A DNA stretch of 64,000 nt from Bacteroidota bacterium (GCA_004295015.1 SHNE01000001.1:124001-188000); one strand, 5' to 3'; shown: positions 45,338-54,957, numbered from the stretch's first letter. Notes: generated from the sequence alone by a model not told the origin. A program made the numbers and translations.

Positions 45338-47938
45338 ATGAAGATTATATTTTCGGCACTGCTGGTACTTGTGCTCTTTATCGTTTCATGTAAAAGCACG
45401 GAACCGGGAAAGCCAAACTTGCAAAATAACCCATCTCCAAAGAATGCTCCTGCAATAGATCTATATCACGGCTCCTACACAAAAACGTTTGACCTCATTC
45501 ACACAAAACTTGAGATCAAACCGAATTGGCAGAACAAAGAACTTTACGGACAAGCCAGTATTCAACTTAAACCGCATTTTTATTCCAGCGATGATTTAGT
45601 TCTAAATGCTAGAGGGATGGAGATCCATTCTGTTGCCTTAGAAAAAGATGGGCTGGAAATGCAAACCACTTTTAGATATGAAAATAACCTTCTTAGAATA
45701 AAGCTTGACAAATTTTATTCTAAGGACGATACAGTGGAGGTGATTATAAATTATACTTCTCGCCCGGATTTATTACCTGAAGGTGGCAGTGCAGCAATTA
45801 GAAAAGACAAAGGATTATATTTTATTAATGCAGATGGAAGCGATCCGGATTTACCAACACAACTATGGACTCAAGGTGAAACAGAGTCCAACTCTGTGTG
45901 GTTTCCAACTATAGAAGACCCGGGACAAAGAATGACTCAGGAAATCTACCTCACTGTAGATTCCGGTTTCAAAACCCTGTCGAATGGATTGCTTCTGACT
46001 TCCATAGCCAACCCCGATGGATCACGCACTGACTATTGGAAACAAACTCTTCCATTAGCGCCTTATTTAACAATGATTGCAGTGGGAGATTTTGCCATTG
46101 TCAGAGACGAATGGAGAGGCAAGGAAGTAAGTTATTATTTAGATAAAAATTATGAAAAGTATGCCAATATGATTTTCGGTTTGACCCCTGAAATGATGGA
46201 CTTCTTTTCTGAAAAGCTTGATGTGGATTTCCCCTGGGAAAAATACAGTCAGGTTGTAGTACATCATTTTGTAAGTGGTGCCATGGAAAACAACACAGCC
46301 GTCGTTCATGGAACAAACATGCAACAAGATCCACGGGATTTTAAAGATTATAACTATGAAGACATTATTTCACATGAACTATTTCATCACTGGTTTGGCA
46401 ATCTCGTAACATGCGAATCCTGGGCAAATGTGACTTTAAATGAAGGGTTTGCCAGTTACGGAGAATATCTATGGAGAGAATATAAATATGGAAGAGAAAA
46501 TGCTGATGTCTTCGGCCAACTTGATCAATCGATATATTTAAAAGCCTCCAAAAAAACTGATGCTCCACTGATACGATTCCGGTATGAAGAAAGAGAAGAT
46601 GTCTACGATGCAATCTCTTATCAAAAAGGAGCCAGGGTCCTACACATGCTTCGCAAATTAATTGGCGATGATGCCTTTTTCACCTCCATCAGCAACTACC
46701 TTAAAGCATACAAATTTTCTACTGCAGAATTTCATCAGCTGAGAATTGAGTTTGAAAAAGTGTGTGGGCAGGACTTGAACTGGTTTTTCGATCAATGGTA
46801 TTTAAAATCCGGAAAACCTTCCTTAGACATTTCAACGAATTGGGATATGGGACAGAACAGTCTCATCATTTCTATAAAACAAATTCAGGATCTGAAAAAA
46901 AATCCCGTGTACAGATTGCCAATGGATGTTGATTTTTATTTTGGGAGCAAGACAGTAAGAAAAACAATTGTTCTTGATAGCTTAAAGCAGGATTTCATAT
47001 TTAACTTTGAAGAAGAGCCAAAGCTGGTCAACGTTGATGCAGAAAAATCATTGTTACTTGAAAAGAAATCAGAAAATAAAAAGACAACAAACTGGATTTT
47101 TCAATATCAACATGCTCCATTATACCAAGACCGATACGAAGCAGTAGAAGCTTTGTCGAAAACTTACAAAGTTAAAAGCCCGGAGTCGGAAATTATTTTA
47201 CAGGCACTGAATGATAAAAACCCAAGCATCCGTCTCCTGGCATTACGCAATGTTAAGGAGCTGGCCCTTAATGCAGCTGAACAAGTAAAACCCATTCTTG
47301 TACATCTTGCTCAAAACGACTCAGATTCATTTGTTCGTGCCATGGCATATGAAGCACTTGGAGAATACTATTCCTTTAAAGAGTTTTCAGATTTTTTTTC
47401 AAAGGCAATCCCTGACTACTCATATTATGTAGAAGCCACCGTTTTTGAAATTATTAGCAGTAAAGATTACGAACTAGCAATAACTTTATCCGATACCTTA
47501 GAACCAGACTCTTCCGCTACGGTATTGAGTGTGCTCGCCTCTTTTTACAGTGAACACCCTGACTTAGAAAAGTTCGACTTTTACAAAAGAGCCGTGAGAA
47601 AAAGCTCCGGCTGGTCTCAATATAGAATTATAAATTACTTTACTACCTGGTTAAAATCACAAAAGGTTGCTCTTATCAGAGAAGGAAGCGAAATACTTTT
47701 GTCTTTAGGCCTAAAGACAAACAGCAAACATATTAGAAACAATTGCACCGCCTCTTTAATCCGACTTCAGAACGAACTGACCGAGAGAATAAAATCGATT
47801 AAAAAATCTCAAACACAAAAAATAATTAACAAAGCTGACGGGGAATCTGTAAGCATAGATGAAGTAGACCTTATACAACTGGAATCCTTAAGTAAGGAAC
47901 TGGAATCGAAAATTAAGCTTTTAGAGAAAAAAACCTGA
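45338..47938 (+). CDS. M1 family aminopeptidase lipoprotein
   Basis: 866 aa from the ATG at 45338; the frame open upstream lacks a signal. A lipoprotein signal (Cys18 in LFIVSCKS) places it on a membrane facing the periplasm or surface. The M1 elements are complete: SGAMEN at about residues 314-318, HELFHHWFGN (His346, Glu347, His350) and the downstream Glu in NEGFASYGEY. The C-terminal 270 residues contain HEAT-like helical repeats (IILQALNDKNPSIRLLALRN). It trims N-terminal residues from peptides; substrate preference cannot be read. Confidence 0.93.
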   Translation: MKIIFSALLVLVLFIVSCKSTEPGKPNLQNNPSPKNAPAIDLYHGSYTKTFDLIHTKLEIKPNWQNKELYGQASIQLKPHFYSSDDLVLNARGMEIHSVALEKDGLEMQTTFRYENNLLRIKLDKFYSKDDTVEVIINYTSRPDLLPEGGSAAIRKDKGLYFINADGSDPDLPTQLWTQGETESNSVWFPTIEDPGQRMTQEIYLTVDSGFKTLSNGLLLTSIANPDGSRTDYWKQTLPLAPYLTMIAVGDFAIVRDEWRGKEVSYYLDKNYEKYANMIFGLTPEMMDFFSEKLDVDFPWEKYSQVVVHHFVSGAMENNTAVVHGTNMQQDPRDFKDYNYEDIISHELFHHWFGNLVTCESWANVTLNEGFASYGEYLWREYKYGRENADVFGQLDQSIYLKASKKTDAPLIRFRYEEREDVYDAISYQKGARVLHMLRKLIGDDAFFTSISNYLKAYKFSTAEFHQLRIEFEKVCGQDLNWFFDQWYLKSGKPSLDISTNWDMGQNSLIISIKQIQDLKKNPVYRLPMDVDFYFGSKTVRKTIVLDSLKQDFIFNFEEEPKLVNVDAEKSLLLEKKSENKKTTNWIFQYQHAPLYQDRYEAVEALSKTYKVKSPESEIILQALNDKNPSIRLLALRNVKELALNAAEQVKPILVHLAQNDSDSFVRAMAYEALGEYYSFKEFSDFFSKAIPDYSYYVEATVFEIISSKDYELAITLSDTLEPDSSATVLSVLASFYSEHPDLEKFDFYKRAVRKSSGWSQYRIINYFTTWLKSQKVALIREGSEILLSLGLKTNSKHIRNNCTASLIRLQNELTERIKSIKKSQTQKIINKADGESVSIDEVDLIQLESLSKELESKIKLLEKKT

Positions 47939-48056
47939 TCTTAACTACTCTGAAGACAATATGAACAATTTGTTTTCGTTATTCGATTGCATATTACTAC
48001 ATTAATTTTAATTTTCTTTGTTACTACCTAAAAAAAATAACTACTCAAATAAAATC

Positions 48057-48701
48057 ATGATGAAAACACTCGTTTGTATTATTTCAGGACTGATAACCTT
48101 AGGCACCTCCACAGCCCAAAACTCTAACAATAAAACATCAGGATCGGCATCCACATCATCCTTTGGCAGAAATATTATTGCAATTAGCCCTGTGCAACTA
48201 ATGGCGATGAAACACCTCGACTCTCAGGACAATACAGATGCAGGAATCTATATTAGCTATGAAAGAATTTCTGCTAATGAGTATTTCGGATTTAAATTAC
48301 CGGTTAGCTTTTCTTTGAAAAGCCCCTACTATTATTTCATGCCGGCCTTAAAAATATATCCTTTTAAGCAAGGCCCTGTAAAGTTTGCATTTGGTCCGCA
48401 ATTTTATGTAGCCACCGGAGAGTTTGAATACAACTACACTTCCTATGACTATCCGGTAACCCAAAACATCACTCAAAAATTTGACAGAACACAGGTTGGA
48501 TTTTTAATTAATACAAGTGTCAACTTCACAGTACTTCAAAATTTATATATAGGATTGGAAGCTGGCTTGGGGATAAACTATTATGACAGCAATGCCGATA
48601 ATTCAAAGATCTATTACGAAAACTACTATTATAACAGAGGCAATAACGGAAACTTTTATCCGGCTTTACATGGAAATTTTTCCATGGGCTATCGATTCTA
48701 A
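48057..48701 (+). CDS. Small outer-membrane beta-barrel protein
   Basis: 214 aa from ATG 48057 (MMKTLVCIISG), signal peptide ending STAQ. The mature protein alternates polar and nonpolar residues, with aromatic girdle residues (YYYFMPALKIYPF, FGPQFYVATGEFEYNY), and ends GNFSMGYRF with a terminal Phe, typical of an outer-membrane barrel. Eight strands seems likely. Family not identified. It follows the M1 lipoprotein gene by 118 bases. Confidence 0.7.
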   Translation: MMKTLVCIISGLITLGTSTAQNSNNKTSGSASTSSFGRNIIAISPVQLMAMKHLDSQDNTDAGIYISYERISANEYFGFKLPVSFSLKSPYYYFMPALKIYPFKQGPVKFAFGPQFYVATGEFEYNYTSYDYPVTQNITQKFDRTQVGFLINTSVNFTVLQNLYIGLEAGLGINYYDSNADNSKIYYENYYYNRGNNGNFYPALHGNFSMGYRF

Positions 48702-48781
48702 TCAGCAGTAAATCCGGTATTACTTGTTCAGAAGGCTCGATTTGATGCCATGTTTTGCTTATTTTGCGGGTAAAACCAAGT

Positions 48782-49942
48782 ATGAAGTATCTGCAAATTA
48801 TAAACTTACAATATAACCGGAATACACCTTCCGGAAAATATATTGTCAATTTTGCACTACTACTTATTGTTTTGCTTAGTGCAACCAACCATTTATCCGG
48901 ACAAGGCCTTTCTGATTCCACCAGAGGAACATATGGACTTGAACTAAAATCAACATACGGTTTTGTAATTGCACACAGACCTGTTCTTGAAATTCTACAA
49001 GAGCGCCATACTTATGGAATAGAGCTTTCATACCTTACACCTGCCGACGGAAGCAAATCCTTCCACAAGAAATTTCTTTATCCGGATGTTGGCTGGACAC
49101 TTGCCTGGTTTAATCTTGGAAACCCAAAACGATTGGGCTCAGGCATAGCGGTTTATCCATTTGTAAATTTTCCACTTCAACTCAAGGAAGACTGGCGTCT
49201 ACACTTTCGCTATGGAATCGGTTTAGGATACATTGAAAAAATTTTCGACGTAAGAAGCAATACCAAAAACGCTGCGATTGGCACTCACATTAACGGTGTG
49301 ATGCATTTCGATTTACATATAGAGAAAATTATCGGAACCAGATCTCTCATTGAATTTGGAGCAGGAATAACCCATTATTCGAATGGGAGCACAGGTATAC
49401 CTAACCTTGGAATCAACGTTGCTACTGCAAACCTTGGCTTGATCCATTACTTCGGTGATTCCAGGGCTATCCGAAAAGCCACGGAGGAGGAGATAAAAGA
49501 AAAGGCACATTTCCAGCTATTCTTTGCCGGTGCATTCAAAAAAATATATCCTCCTGAAGGAAAAATGTATTATGCCGGCACTTTCTCCGGCTGCTATGTA
49601 AACCCAATAAAAAATAAATCTTCCTGGGGAATTGGGCTGGATTTATTTTATGACAATTCACTAATAGAACGTTTGGAAAGAGAAAACAAAACAAATATCA
49701 GCACGGGAGATAATTTCAGACCCGGAATTTTCGGCTCATATGAATTGAGGCTGGGGCACGTTGGAATGCTATTTAATATGGGAATATACCCTTACACTAA
49801 ATGGAAAGGAGATGGAAATTTCTACCATAGAATCGGGTCTCGATATTATTTCAACAAACTATTCCTGTTGATGAACCTGAAAACACATTATGCAAAAGCA
49901 GACTTTATTGAATGGGGCATTGGATATAGCTTCAAAAACTAA
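48782..49942 (+). CDS. PagL-like acyloxyacyl hydrolase (lipid A deacylase type)
   Basis: 386 aa from the ATG at 48782. A hydrophobic N-terminus (about 22-40, NHLSGQ) acts as signal. Residues about 50-225 look like PagL, with the catalytic dyad GITHYSNGST (His198, Ser200) and NLGIN after it. The other half (about 240-386) is a further beta-strand-rich stretch not found in the short (about 170 aa) PagL. PagL removes the 3-position acyl chain of lipid A and is in the outer membrane. The length suggests a Bacteroidota variant. Neighbours are an OM barrel and a GIN lipoprotein. Confidence 0.75.
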   Translation: MKYLQIINLQYNRNTPSGKYIVNFALLLIVLLSATNHLSGQGLSDSTRGTYGLELKSTYGFVIAHRPVLEILQERHTYGIELSYLTPADGSKSFHKKFLYPDVGWTLAWFNLGNPKRLGSGIAVYPFVNFPLQLKEDWRLHFRYGIGLGYIEKIFDVRSNTKNAAIGTHINGVMHFDLHIEKIIGTRSLIEFGAGITHYSNGSTGIPNLGINVATANLGLIHYFGDSRAIRKATEEEIKEKAHFQLFFAGAFKKIYPPEGKMYYAGTFSGCYVNPIKNKSSWGIGLDLFYDNSLIERLERENKTNISTGDNFRPGIFGSYELRLGHVGMLFNMGIYPYTKWKGDGNFYHRIGSRYYFNKLFLLMNLKTHYAKADFIEWGIGYSFKN

Positions 49943-49994
49943 CTGATACAATGAATTGGATTGTAAAAAAATGACTGTCTTCTTCGTTAAAAAA

Positions 49995-50756
49995 ATGAAA
50001 AACATAAACCTGAGGTCGAATATTTATAAACTGGCATTCATCCTGACAAGCATATTGCTTTTTAGCAAGTGCCAGAAGGATCACATGCTTGATTGTTTTA
50101 GGAGTACAGGAAAAACTATAACACAATACCGTTATGCCGGATCGTTTACCAAGATAGAGTTGAAGAATTCTATCAATCTTCAACTGTATTCCGACACGAC
50201 CTCATTCATTCAGGTCACAGCAGGAGAACATCTTGTTGACGGAATTATCACTGAACTGGAAGGCAACACACTTTATATTCGAAACGAAAACCGATGTAAC
50301 TGGGTACGTACATTTGAAAATGAGTACACCGTTAAAATCGGGATGCCGAACATTGAGCACATTTCTTATTTTGGCTCCGGAGAAATTCGTTGTATGGACA
50401 CCTTAAGAACCAAAGAATTTACCTTTGATTCATGGAACGGATCCGGGAGTATTTATTTTCTATTCAACTGCGAAAAAACCCATCTCAATAACAATGCAGG
50501 AAGAACCGATATTCATGTCAAAGGGAAGTCAGGCGTAAGCTTTGTTTACATACATGACACTTCATCTCTCGACGCAAGTGAAATGGAGTCCGGCTATACC
50601 TACATTAGAAACAGTAGCACCGGTGACTGCAAAATTTTTGTCACCAAAGAGCTGGGAGCAGAAATTAAGTATTCGGGGAACATTTATTACCGAGGAAATC
50701 CTTATCAAATTTCTCTCGACAGGTCTGGTGATGGAGAACTGATTAAAATACAATAA
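49995..50756 (+). CDS. GIN-domain (DUF2807) lipoprotein
   Basis: 253 aa from the ATG at 49995; a lipobox Cys26 (LLFSKCQ) follows the hydrophobic stretch. Earlier in-frame starts would extend the n-region only. The mature part has the GIN beta-helix pattern (FTKIELKNSINLQLYSD, IGMPNIEHISYFGSGEI, WNGSGSIYF), with repeat turns of the type SGSG. It is the second GIN gene in the window, unrelated in placement to the ECF-linked one. It ends two bases from the stop of the convergent rnhA. Confidence 0.8.
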   Translation: MKNINLRSNIYKLAFILTSILLFSKCQKDHMLDCFRSTGKTITQYRYAGSFTKIELKNSINLQLYSDTTSFIQVTAGEHLVDGIITELEGNTLYIRNENRCNWVRTFENEYTVKIGMPNIEHISYFGSGEIRCMDTLRTKEFTFDSWNGSGSIYFLFNCEKTHLNNNAGRTDIHVKGKSGVSFVYIHDTSSLDASEMESGYTYIRNSSTGDCKIFVTKELGAEIKYSGNIYYRGNPYQISLDRSGDGELIKIQ

Positions 50757-50758
50757 AA

Positions 50759-51214
50759 TCAGGCGACATTATCTTCGTACCATTGATCAATATGAAGATG
50801 AGAATTTGATGAGGCCTCGACGGCTAATTCATCGCAACGGTTATTCAGCGGATTGTCTGCATGTCCTTTCACCCATTTAAATTTCACTTTGTGTTTGCGG
50901 TAAACCTTTAAAAATCGTATCCACAAATCAGGGTTCTTTTTACCGGCAAAACCCTTTTTTTCCCAGCCTATTAGCCATCCCTTTTCTACAGAGTCTACCA
51001 CATATTTTGAATCAGAATAGATTGTCACATTTTCACCGGGACTTTTTAAAGCCTCCAGACCAATAATAACACTGAGTAATTCCATGCGATTATTAGTGGT
51101 TAGTCTAAATCCTTCCGAAAGCTCCTTGCGGAGTTTTCCGTAAATCAAAATTGTGCCATATCCACCTGGCCCGGGATTCCCTCTGGAACTACCGTCGGTA
51201 TAAATTGTAATCAT
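50759..51214 (-). CDS. rnhA: Ribonuclease HI
   Basis: Cuts RNA in RNA-DNA hybrids. All catalytic acids are visible: Asp7 in YTDGSSRGNPGPGG, Glu45 in NNRMELLSV, Asp68 in YSDSKYVVDS and Asp in NNRCDELAVE. The length (151 aa) is normal. It comes 24 bases after the WG-repeat gene and is the end of a kbl-WG-rnhA run. Confidence 0.96.
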   Translation of the reverse strand: MITIYTDGSSRGNPGPGGYGTILIYGKLRKELSEGFRLTTNNRMELLSVIIGLEALKSPGENVTIYSDSKYVVDSVEKGWLIGWEKKGFAGKKNPDLWIRFLKVYRKHKVKFKWVKGHADNPLNNRCDELAVEASSNSHLHIDQWYEDNVA

Positions 51215-51238
51215 AAAATATGTTCAGATAGAAATAGA

Positions 51239-52219
51239 TCAGTTGAGCTGTTTCCAAATAGTTCTTCCATTTCTATCGATGTACTCCCACTTCCCATTGT
51301 TACGCACACTGGCAACACCATTTTTAAAAGCAGAGACATTACTGAATTTTGGATTGATTTGAATTTCACCAAACTTATCAATGAATGCCCACTTCCCTTC
51401 AATCTTGACTGCAGCCAAACCTTCGGAAAAGCTTCTTTCTTCATCAGGATCTGTAACTCCGTCTTCAAACTGAGGGTTGATCGTATACTTTCCTTCCAGA
51501 TTAATAAAGCCCCATTTATTACCGATCCGTACTGCGGCAACACTCCCACTAAAATCCATTGCTTCAGCAAACTGATAATCGATAACAACTTTCCCTTCTT
51601 TATTAATGTAACCCCATTTCCCATTCAGTCGCACAGCAGCCAGGTCTTCACGAAATGAATTAGCCCTCTCAAACTGAGGATTAATTACATAACGTGCTCC
51701 TGTGTTTACATATCCCCATGCTAAACCAATTTGTACCGGCGCAAGTCCGTAAGAAAATCCTTTCGCCATATTAAACTGAGGGTTGAGTACAATTTTTCCG
51801 CTTTTGTTAATGAAAGCCCAGGAGCTGGAAATCTTAACCGCGGCCAGGCCTTCTGAAAAATTATCTGCTTCGTCAAACTGGGGATTGACAATAATTTTTC
51901 CGGACTCATCAATGAAACCCCATTTATTGGCTGTTCTCACTGCAGCAAACCCCTCCTTGAAGGCTTTCACTTCAGAAAACTGAGGGTTTACTACTAGCTT
52001 TCCGGAAACATCAGTAAATCCCCACACATTTCCGGACTTAACAGGAGCCAGGCTTTCTGAAAAACCACCGGCATTTTCAAATTGGGGATTCAGTACCATT
52101 TTACCACTGCCATCAATGTAACCCCATTGGTTTCCGGCTTTAACAGGATATAAAAAACTTTGCCCATTAAGAACACACGACAGCAGAGTAAGAACGGCCA
52201 ATGCAACATTTTTTTTCAT
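51239..52219 (-). CDS. WG-repeat protein
   Basis: 326 aa: signal peptide (to about residue 20), then nine repeats of about 33 residues of the WG type (WGYIDGSGKMVLNPQF, WGFTDVSGKLVVNPQF, WGFIDESGKIIVNPQF and so on), each ending in NPQF followed by a turn and (F)xEGLAxVK. Such repeats build a beta-propeller-like or solenoid fold for protein binding. No catalytic motif. It is exported, yet lies three bases after kbl and 24 before rnhA, two cytoplasmic enzymes, so co-transcription need not mean shared function. Confidence 0.85.
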   Translation of the reverse strand: MKKNVALAVLTLLSCVLNGQSFLYPVKAGNQWGYIDGSGKMVLNPQFENAGGFSESLAPVKSGNVWGFTDVSGKLVVNPQFSEVKAFKEGFAAVRTANKWGFIDESGKIIVNPQFDEADNFSEGLAAVKISSSWAFINKSGKIVLNPQFNMAKGFSYGLAPVQIGLAWGYVNTGARYVINPQFERANSFREDLAAVRLNGKWGYINKEGKVVIDYQFAEAMDFSGSVAAVRIGNKWGFINLEGKYTINPQFEDGVTDPDEERSFSEGLAAVKIEGKWAFIDKFGEIQINPKFSNVSAFKNGVASVRNNGKWEYIDRNGRTIWKQLN

Positions 52220-52222
52220 AGT

Positions 52223-53410
52223 CTAATTTAATACCATTAATTTCTGTCCGACTTTAATAAATGCAGCAATAGCTTTGTCAAGATGGTGTTGTTCATGTGC
52301 TGCTGATAACTGTACACGTATACGAGCATTTCCTTTTGCAACAACAGGATAGAAAAACCCGGTAACATAAATCCCTTCGTCCAACAACTTTGCAGCGAAA
52401 TCCTGTGCAAGCTTTGCTTCATATAGCATAATGGGGACTATTGGATGTTCACCAGGCTTAATATCGAAGCCGGCCTCAGTCATCTTCGTGCGAAAATACT
52501 TTGTGTTTTCCCAAAGTTTATCACGTAATGAAGTAGTCTCACTAAGCATATCGATAACCGCTATTGAAGCTCCGACAATTCCCGGAGCAAGCGAGTTTGA
52601 AAACAAATATGGTCTTGAACGCTGTCTAAGTATATCAATAATTTCTTTGTGCCCGGAAGTAAAACCACCCATAGCACCTCCCAGAGCTTTTCCCAGAGTC
52701 CCTGTAATTATGTCAATTCGACCAATCACATTATGATGCTCATGTGTGCCTCGACCGTTTTTTCCCATGAAACCCGAAGCATGACACTCGTCGATCATAA
52801 TCAATGCCTTGTATTTATCGGCAAGATCAGCGATCTTATCCAACTGAGCAATGGTACCATCCATGCTAAATACTCCATCCGTAACAATCATACGATGGCG
52901 TAGATGCTGTGTCTCCTTGAGAACCTTTTCAAGTTCTTCCATATTGTTGTGCTTGAAACGAAAACGTTGTGCTTTACAAAGTCTCACACCGTCAATTATT
53001 GATGCATGATTAAGTTCATCACTAATAATAGCATCCTGTTCATTCAGCAAAGGCTCAAACACTCCACCATTAGCATCAAAAGCTGCAGCATATAAAATCG
53101 TATCCTCTGTTCCTAAAAACTCAGAAATCTTATTCTCCAGAGTCTTATGTATATCCTGAGTACCACAAATAAATCTAACCGAAGACAATCCATACCCTCG
53201 TGAGTCGATTGTTCTTTTTGCAGCCTCTATGACCTTTGCGTTGGACGAAAGTCCCAAATAATTATTTGCGCAAAAATTAATCACTTCCTTTCCATTTGCA
53301 ATGATGTCTGCTCCCTGAGGAGAGGAGATGATTCGCTCAGTTTTGAACAGACCTGCGGCTGATATTTCTTCCAGTTCTCTTTGTAAAACAGGTTTTAGTG
53401 TAGAATACAT
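52223..53410 (-). CDS. kbl: Glycine C-acetyltransferase (2-amino-3-ketobutyrate CoA ligase)
   Basis: A PLP enzyme that, with threonine dehydrogenase, splits threonine to glycine and acetyl-CoA. It shows INFCANNYLGLS, DELNHASIIDG, DECHASGFMGKNGRGTHEH and the PLP-Lys241 in ITGTLGKALGGAMGG. The length (395 aa) fits kbl. No tdh gene is adjacent. The related serine palmitoyltransferase and AONS families share these motifs, but FCANNYLGLS and GRGTHEHHNVIGRIDI favour kbl. Confidence 0.92.
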   Translation of the reverse strand: MYSTLKPVLQRELEEISAAGLFKTERIISSPQGADIIANGKEVINFCANNYLGLSSNAKVIEAAKRTIDSRGYGLSSVRFICGTQDIHKTLENKISEFLGTEDTILYAAAFDANGGVFEPLLNEQDAIISDELNHASIIDGVRLCKAQRFRFKHNNMEELEKVLKETQHLRHRMIVTDGVFSMDGTIAQLDKIADLADKYKALIMIDECHASGFMGKNGRGTHEHHNVIGRIDIITGTLGKALGGAMGGFTSGHKEIIDILRQRSRPYLFSNSLAPGIVGASIAVIDMLSETTSLRDKLWENTKYFRTKMTEAGFDIKPGEHPIVPIMLYEAKLAQDFAAKLLDEGIYVTGFFYPVVAKGNARIRVQLSAAHEQHHLDKAIAAFIKVGQKLMVLN

Positions 53411-53571
53411 GGTAAATGTTCTTTATCCGATCTGATTCTGATCGTGTTTATTTCATGTAAAAGTCCGAAAAAAATATGGAATAATTGGGCCATTTACTAT
53501 AGAGCAGAGGAATTGCCACCTCCTTTAGGCTATGGGTACATGACTCAAAGCCGTTTGGCTTAAGCTATATC

Positions 53572-53729
53572 AATTGCCACCTCCCTTTAGGGCGTGGGTA
53601 TATATTGCGGAGACTGTTTGGCTTTAGCCACATCATATTACCGGTAAACAGCTCATTGCAGGGATATGATTTGGCTAAAGCCGATGGCTGCTAATTCATT
53701 CTTCCACGCCCTGAAGGGACGTGGCAATT
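53572..53729. repeat. REP pair module A
   Basis: First of three 158-bp inverted modules; bounded by AATTGCCACC at left and CGTGGCAATT at right. One base differs from copies B and C in the left arm (CACCTCCC instead of CACGTCCC). Confidence 0.9.
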
Positions 53730-53936
53730 TGGTTGAATCTTCGATTCATTTTTTTAAACCCTTTGATATATCCTGAGCATTTCTATTTTACAAACTCAAG
53801 TCAACAAAACGAAATTTCCTCGTCTAGAAAAAGTACGGCATAAACCCTAAAACCATTTGGCTTTAGCTAAATCAATTGCCACGTCCCTTTAGATCGCGGG
53901 TTTGTGGTACAGCAACAGATTGGCTTTAGCCAAATC

Positions 53937-54094
53937 AATTGCCACGTCCCTTTAGGGCGTGGGCGTGTATTGCAAAGGTTGTTTGGCTTTAGCCACATCA
54001 TATTACCGGTGAACAGCTCATTGCCGGGATTTGATTTGGCTAAAGCCGATGGCTGCTAATTCATTAATCCACCCCCTAAAGGGACGTGGCAATT
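53937..54094. repeat. REP pair module B
   Basis: Second 158-bp module. Its right arm is altered (CCACCCCCTAAAGGGACGTGG), weakening that hairpin. Copy-to-copy distance from A is 365 bp because of an extra half-module. Confidence 0.9.
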
Positions 54095-54237
54095 AGGTTG
54101 AATCTTCGATTCAATTTTTTAACCCCTTTGATATATCCTGAGCATTTCTATTTCACAAACTCAAGTCAACAAAACGAAATTTCCTCGTCTAGAAAATTGC
54201 GGCATAACCCCTAAAACCATTTGGCTTTAGCCAAATC

Positions 54238-54395
54238 AATTGCCACGTCCCTTTAGGGCGTGGGTATATATTGCGGAGACTGTTTGGCTTTAGCCACATC
54301 ATATTACCGGTGAACAGCTCATTGCCGGGATTTGATTTGGCTAAAGCCGATGGCTGCCAATGCATTCTTCCACGCCCTGAAGGGACGTGGCAATT
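54238..54395. repeat. REP pair module C
   Basis: Third 158-bp module, 301 bp from B. After its right edge the spacer is shortened (GATTCAACTC then TCTAGAAAA), as if the spacer's middle was deleted. The RAYT-like gene ends 82 bases on. Confidence 0.9.
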
Positions 54396-54476
54396 TAGTT
54401 GAATCTTCGATTCAACTCTTCTAGAAAAAAAATGAAATTTCATACAGAACAATTCACTTGCTTCATCTTAAAATTT

Positions 54477-54926
54477 TTATTCAATTGAATTGCGTCCGAA
54501 GGAATTTGGAAAATTATTTGCTCTTAAAAACTCTTCATACTCCTCGTTAAAAGTTTTGCGTTTATGATGCTCCTCCTGATTGAGAATATAGGCCCGTACT
54601 TTATCAATTGCAGAATGACTGACAGACAAAGCAATATATTCATCCTGCCAACCAAACTTCTCCCTCGTCAACCTATTATTGTTTACCCAATAGGACGACT
54701 CGCCTTTAATCAGCATCGCTATATTCGATAGGGTTTGCTCCTTCCCAAGAGAAACTATAAGATGAATATGATCCGATACACAATTTAACGTATCAATATA
54801 GATTCCTTTCTTGATACTATTAGATTTTATATGCTCTAGCAGTTTTGGCTTCAATTCATTGCTTATTAAGTGCCGTCTGTTTTTCGTCGACCAGATGAAA
54901 TGAATTAACACGTTTGAATAAGGCAT
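54477..54926 (-). CDS. REP-associated tyrosine transposase (IS200/TnpA-like)
   Basis: 149 aa from the ATG at 54926 (MPYSNVLIHFIWSTKNRR). HUH endonuclease elements are seen: DHIHLIV (His-x-His), and the Tyr in KVRAYILNQEEHH, which attacks DNA. The IHFIWSTKNR-type start and NRLTREKFGWQDEYIALSVS are typical of single-domain transposases of the REP-associated (RAYT) group. No IS200 end sequences flank it, but the palindrome array next to it is what such enzymes act on. It starts 31 bases past dprA on the same strand. It looks intact. Confidence 0.9.
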   Translation of the reverse strand: MPYSNVLIHFIWSTKNRRHLISNELKPKLLEHIKSNSIKKGIYIDTLNCVSDHIHLIVSLGKEQTLSNIAMLIKGESSYWVNNNRLTREKFGWQDEYIALSVSHSAIDKVRAYILNQEEHHKRKTFNEEYEEFLRANNFPNSFGRNSIE

Positions 54927-54957
54927 CTCTGATTGGGTTAAAATATAATTCAATTTT

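Larger units (their letters stand above)
53511..54416. repeat. BIME-like array of paired palindromes (REP cluster)
   Basis: About 900 bp non-coding. It holds three 158-bp modules (53572-53729, 53937-54094, 54238-54395), each made of two facing REP-like parts. Left part: AATTGCCACG then hairpin CACGTCCCTTTAGGGCGTG and hairpin TTTGGCTTTAGCC. Right part: GGCTAAAGCC and CACGCCCTGAAGGGACGTG, ending CGTGGCAATT, the mirror image of the left end. Near-identical spacers of about 143 bp (53730-53873, 54095-54237) join them, and half-modules occur at 53511-53571 and 53874-53936. A TGAATC/GATTCA hairpin marks each right edge. It adjoins the RAYT-like gene. The bases 53411-53510 hold only the kbl leader. 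Confidence 0.92.

Noticed and set aside
51211-51624. Overlapping gene in the WG-repeat region
   Set aside because: It is a frame shadow of the repeat-rich WG gene; the repeat keeps other frames open.
53511-54416. CRISPR array
   Set aside because: Repeats are 158-bp palindromic modules with near-identical spacers; CRISPR spacers should differ and repeats be 23-50 bp. No cas genes.
54189-54452. Small gene inside the palindrome array
   Set aside because: The frame is made of the hairpin repeats and would be repeated in other modules without conserved frame; no family resemblance.
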